Made by a program: the position numbers and the translations under genes
NCBI GenBank assembly: GCA_050949865.1
Contig: JBMNGN010000004.1
Span: forward strand, 1-64,000
Reading direction: 5' to 3'
Source: JBMNGN01 sp050949865
Lineage (GTDB): Bacteria > Bacillota > Syntrophomonadia > Syntrophomonadales > Syntrophomonadaceae
DNA length: 64,000 nucleotides
Part shown: piece by piece, positions 60,495 to 64,000 of the stretch
How positions within the stretch are numbered: the first letter of the stretch is position 1
Layout of the letters: each line of letters starts with the position of its first letter
The notes under the pieces: generated by a model
Databases searched by the model: none
What the model was told of the DNA's origin: nothing
The model's input: only the letters and a program-made list of their open reading frames with translations

Positions 60495-62046
60495 TCAGGG
60501 CATAACCCCATATCTGGGCTTGGGGCCGGCCGGCCGGCTGCGGGAGTTTAACGCCAACTCCAGGGCTCTAATTATTCTGGGCCTGGTTTCGCGCGGGTCG
60601 ATAACATCATCAATATTATATGACCCGGCGGCCGACAACGGCCCTTTATACTCTTTATATAAAGCTTCCATTTCCTTAATCTTTGCCTGGGGGTCTTCTG
60701 CCTCTTCTATCTCCTTTTTGTAAATCGCTAAAACCCCACCCCCGCTGGGCATAGCCCCGAATTCAGCCGATGGCCAGGCATAGACTGCCGCCTGCCGGGC
60801 ACCATATCCGCACATGGCTGCCCCGCCATAACCAAAGGCCTTCTTAATAACAACCGTTATTTTAGGCACATCAGCATAGGCCAGAGAGTAAGCCACTGAT
60901 AGTCCAGTCCTTAAAGTTCCTTCTCTCTCAGCTTTGCTGCCGGTCATCACCCCTGGTACATCCACTAAGAAGATTAACGGGATGTGGTAGGCAGTACATA
61001 AATCAATGAAATGCCTCATTTTCATGGATGATTTTGCATCCAGGGCTCCAGAGTAAACCAGGGGCTGGTTGGCGATAATTCCAACGGTATGACCTCCCAT
61101 TCTAGCCAGAGCCGTAACTAAACTGGCACCAAAGTAAGGCTTAATCTCAAAAAACACCCGCTCATCCACAATGGCGGCAATTATTTTTTTCATGTCATAT
61201 GGTTTAGGTTCATGGGGCACTATACTAATCAGTTCATCATCCATACGATCTATTTTATCCTGGGTAGCCTTATAAGGAGGATACTCATAGGCATTTAACG
61301 GCAGGTAGGAAAGATACTCTTTGGCCATGGCTATGGCGTCTTCGTCTGATTCAGCAGGGTTATCTGCTACCCCCGATATACGGCAGTGGATGTCCCACCC
61401 GCCCAAATCCTCTTTAGATATAACTTCCCCAATAGCCGAATAGACTACCGGCGGCCCCCCGGCAAAAAGCATTCCATGCCCTTTGACCTGAATAATAAAC
61501 TCCAGCAGGCTGGCTACCAAAGAGGAATCGCCAGAACAAGGCCCCATAGCTATTCCTACCTGGGGTACAATACCTGAAAGACGAGCTGCTTCCAATAAAT
61601 GCATAACGCTTGGCAATCCTTTATTTATGGTCTCTTCAGCTCTTGCTCCGGCCCCATCCAGCAGCCACACCACAGGTACTTTCATGTCCTCTGCCAGCTG
61701 AAGGATGCGCCGGTTTTTTAACATATGCGTGGCACCCACCGAACCGCCCATGACGGTGAAGTCTTCTGCAACCGCGCAGGCCATTCTTCCGTTAATTTTC
61801 CCGTAACCGGTTATAACCCCATCGGCTGGAGTAGCTTTGTTTAACATTTCGGGGTCTCTGGCTCTGACTTTTGGCCAGCATCCCATATTCCATAAAGGTC
61901 CCAGAATCGAAAAGCAGATCCATTCTCTCCCTGGCGGTCAATTTTCCCCTGATCATGCTGCCGCTGTATTTTTTCTTTTCCTCCCATGTGTTTAAAGCTT
62001 CTTGTCTTCTGGCCGATATTTCTTCAACTTCCTTGTACCAGCTCAT
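60495..62046 (-). pseudogene. Acyl-CoA carboxyltransferase (propionyl-/methylmalonyl-CoA or related), one frameshift
   Basis: Carboxyl-transferase subunit of a biotin-dependent carboxylase or decarboxylase, ~516 residues when repaired. The first part (62046-~61868) reads MSWYKEVEEISARRQEALNT and GKLTARERMDLLFDSGTFMEYGM. After an extra base near 61870-61878 the frame changes and continues VRARDPEMLNKATPADGVITGYG, AVAEDFTVMGGSVGATHMLKNRR, GAGARAEETINKGL, DVPGVMTGSKAEREG and FGYGGAAMCGYGARQ. All acyl-CoA and biotin-site motifs of the PccB/MmdA family are present. The frameshift is the only defect, so sequence error is likely. It is adjacent to a two-subunit CoA-transferase, suggesting a propionate, glutaconate or branched dicarboxylate pathway. 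Confidence 0.85.
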
Positions 62047-62138
62047 GCCGTTTCCTCCCTGTTTATGGTGCATTACCGGGTGGTGTGAATTATGTGATGG
62101 TCCTTTTTATGGTTCTCTACAGTTTGATATTAACCAAG

Positions 62139-62998
62139 TTATAGGCTTTTTGCATGTTTTTCAAAATAATCATCAAAGGTTTCTGATTTGGGCCCGGCAG
62201 CTTGCCCTCTTAGGATCATCCCGGCTGGATCAAGGCCCCGCATTAATCCTACCTGCTCATCAGTAGGAGGTTTCTACCACTGCCAGGTTGGGGGATATTT
62301 TAAGATCCCATTCAACCAATTCCTTTACCTGTTCAGGATTGATTCCTGGAAATACTGCATCCAAATACATTTCTTTGGTATCTGGTATCTTCATCAAATT
62401 TAAATGTTCCATAATCAGTTATGACCATCTCAGGCCCCTTACCCTTTAGCCCCTGCTTTTCTCTCTTTCTCCCGGTCCGGATAAATATCCCGGACTAGTT
62501 ATATATTTAACCTTGTTTACAAATTTTCCTTTTTGGAGCCTCATCATTATAATGGTCCTGGGCACCCCGGAGGCAATATCATTGGCACCTCCACTGCCTG
62601 CCAGCCTAATCTTAGGTCGATTAGAACTTCCAGTCATGTCAGGTATCTTGGTGCTGTTTAAATTACCAAAACGGTCTATTTCCGCCCCACCAGTAATGCC
62701 CAGGGTAACAAAACCTCGCTGGCAATCGCTGAGTATTTTCCACATCGGGATTACGGCCAGGGCATTATCAGTTGTGGCATTATCAGAGATCGAAAACGGA
62801 ATCCTTTTTACTTATCGCCCCAATCCCGCCGCCTTCATAAACTATTAAAGCATTGGGGGCGTGGGTGTTAGCGGCAACATATCCGGCCATAAGAGGAATA
62901 CCTATGCCTACAATAACAACATCCCCGTTTTTTATCTGCCGGGCAGTAGTTGCGGCCATCAATTTTTCTGTTGTTGTGTAATCCTTGGCATATACCAT
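62139..62998 (-). pseudogene. CoA-transferase subunit B (glutaconate/3-oxoacid type), several frameshifts
   Basis: Start ATG 62998 (MVYAKDYTTTEKLMAATTAR) behind AAGGGAGGG. Pieces in order: GIGIPLMAGYVAANTHAPNALIVYEGG; ILSDCQRGFVTLGITGGAEIDRFGNLN; IRLAGSGGANDIASGVPRTIIMM; then KGPEMVITDYGTFKFDEDTR, EMYLDAVFPGINPEQVKEL and TDEQVGLMRGLDPAGMILRG, ending at TAA 62139. Four frame changes (near 62770, 62450, 62360, 62265) are required. Length and motif order match the beta subunit of family I two-subunit CoA-transferases. Partner subunit A lies just upstream. Such a density of shifts in an otherwise well-conserved gene suggests low-quality sequence near the contig end. Confidence 0.75.
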
Positions 62999-63057
62999 CA
63001 ATATCCCTCCCTTATAATTTCGGAATCTGGAAGTTGTCATGTTCAAGCTTCTGTAAT

Positions 63058-63927
63058 TTAGCTAGCCGAGTCATAACCGACTAATTCAACATATTCATTA
63101 TGGTCTTTGACCCCGTAAACCCATTTATCAAGCCATTCAACTATTCCTTCATGGGAAGTGGCCATCTGCTGCAATTCTTTCCTGAACGGCATATCTGTCC
63201 AGTAAAAACCTGCTACACCAAGCGGATGACTGCCGAACGGTACTTCTACAACTCCTGCTACACAATACGATTGGATGGCTGTCATCCCCGGTATCTTTCT
63301 TATTTCACTGGAGGGAATTATCTTTTCGCAGGTTATGACTACTTTTTGAGCAGCCCGGGCAATGAGATCATCGTTTATTCCAACTCCCCATATTTGAGCA
63401 TTACCCGATTTATCCGCAAATTGGACGTGAATAAAAGCTACATCAGGTTGGGCTGCCGGAACCAACGCAATTGGTCCGCTCCCATAAGGATCATTAATAA
63501 CTTTTATTTTCGGGTTTTCCTTTATTATATCGCTGCCTAACATGGTTCGAATCGGCATAAAAGGTAGTCCACAGGCACCGGCCATAAACCGGTAAGACAT
63601 TCCCAGATTTGAATAGTCTTCGACTTCCAATGGAACCGGAATGCCTTTTTCAACTGCACGACGGTACATGTAAGCCTGTCCGTGCACTCCTCCCCAGACA
63701 TATGCAGCTTCCAGCTTATTTATACACCCGGCTGCAATTAACAGTTCAGCAGTATAACTTTGAGAATCGGTAATAAAAGTCATTTGTTTTCTACCCTGAC
63801 GAATAATTTCACTGCAAGCGGCGCACGGTTCCCTATTTGCTACACTGCTAAAGGTTAATGAACATCCATCAGTAACGAACTGCTCAACAGCTTCTTTGAT
63901 GCTCATGCGTTTGTCTTCCATTGCCAT
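63058..63927 (-). CDS. CoA-transferase subunit A (glutaconate/3-oxoacid type), 289 aa
   Basis: Intact alpha subunit: MSIKEAVEQFVTDGCSLTFSS, AYVWGGVHGQAYMYRRAVEKG, GACGLPFMPIRTMLGSDIIKENP, PDVAFIHVQFADKSGNAQIWG and GAxx-type end PFGSHPLGVAGFYWTDMPF. The start MAMEDKRMS follows TTTGGAGGGGGT. It precedes subunit B by about 60 bases and the carboxyltransferase gene beyond it. Family I enzymes transfer CoA between dicarboxylic or 3-oxo acids; the substrate is not readable. Confidence 0.87.
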   Translation of the reverse strand: MAMEDKRMSIKEAVEQFVTDGCSLTFSSVANREPCAACSEIIRQGRKQMTFITDSQSYTAELLIAAGCINKLEAAYVWGGVHGQAYMYRRAVEKGIPVPLEVEDYSNLGMSYRFMAGACGLPFMPIRTMLGSDIIKENPKIKVINDPYGSGPIALVPAAQPDVAFIHVQFADKSGNAQIWGVGINDDLIARAAQKVVITCEKIIPSSEIRKIPGMTAIQSYCVAGVVEVPFGSHPLGVAGFYWTDMPFRKELQQMATSHEGIVEWLDKWVYGVKDHNEYVELVGYDSAS

Positions 63928-64000
63928 ATCAATACCCCCTCCAAAAGTTTAATATTAATATTATTGAATATCCTTCGACAATAATAACTTGAACTCCTTT
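63928..64000. other. Upstream region of the CoA-transferase operon
   Basis: Short AT-rich sequence before the subunit A gene, cut by the window edge. No promoter is called. Confidence 0.3.

Overview
The window looks like DNA of a spore-forming, syntrophic-type Firmicute (Syntrophomonadaceae-like Clostridia). The evidence is a gerA/gerB/gerC germination operon, the cortex hydrolase sleB, sporulation-type histidine kinases, several S-layer-homology (SLH) proteins, CoA-transferases, a biotin-enzyme carboxyltransferase, a Ku/LigD-type NHEJ operon, a c-di-AMP riboswitch on a glycine betaine transporter, and GGAGG-type ribosome binding sites. The first ~4.4 kb does not fit that picture. It carries an FtsK gene of the type seen in reduced-genome (CPR/Patescibacteria-like) bacteria, a tRNA-Gln without encoded CCA, genes without Shine-Dalgarno sequences and many small frameshifts. 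It joins the fragmentary end of a Firmicute ftsQ gene inside a T-run near 4390-4400, so the left end is probably an assembly chimera or a foreign insertion.

Layout: 1-4.4 kb, foreign segment (broken ftsK, glutaredoxin-like, Kazal/DUF333-like, a hypothetical gene, a DinD/BRO-like gene, tRNA-Gln, a small membrane protein). 4.4-6.25 kb, ftsQ tail and a DUF881 division-cluster gene fused in frame to the transposase of an IS3-family element that lacks its left end. The right end of that element cuts a UDP-sugar dehydrogenase gene. 6.2-17.6 kb, an AT-rich minus-strand exopolysaccharide operon: UDP-L-FucNAc synthesis trio, three glycosyltransferases, split transketolase, aldo-keto reductase, initiating sugar transferase and an aminotransferase stub. 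17.6-21.8 kb, an accessory zone: a ~205-bp tandem repeat packed with a NrdR-box-like decamer, a frameshifted LoaP-type antiterminator, a ParE-type toxin-antitoxin pair, a pilin-like gene and several gene remnants. 21.9-27.3 kb, the conserved polymer-assembly module (CapD/EpsC dehydratase, BY-kinase, Wzz, PHP phosphatase, VanZ).

27.5-43.8 kb is a cell-surface region: three SLH proteins, a cohesin-like protein next to a dockerin protein, a K+ uptake pair (Trk/Ktr), an MBL-fold enzyme and a PAS kinase. 43.9-49.1 kb holds a second kinase, the NHEJ genes (ku, ligase, primase-polymerase as separate proteins), a membrane protein and a small DUF1858 gene with an in-frame TGA exactly at a conserved Cys codon, which makes it a candidate selenoprotein. 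49.4-64 kb has a CoA-transferase, small proteins, the germination operon, sleB, the opuA-type glycine betaine transporter under a c-di-AMP riboswitch, and a carboxyltransferase/CoA-transferase cluster with several frameshifts.

The pieces suggest a cell surface built from LoaP-controlled exopolysaccharide, SLH-anchored proteins and a possible non-cellulosomal cohesin-dockerin pair. K+ and osmolyte homeostasis would be tied to c-di-AMP, and the NHEJ genes suit DNA repair in spores. The candidates I rate highest are the DUF1858 selenoprotein, the decamer/205-bp repeat array beside loaP, and the cohesin/dockerin/SLH cluster. Frameshifts cluster at the two window ends and in the accessory zone. 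Some are clearly compensated within one gene, so part of them is probably sequence error rather than gene decay.
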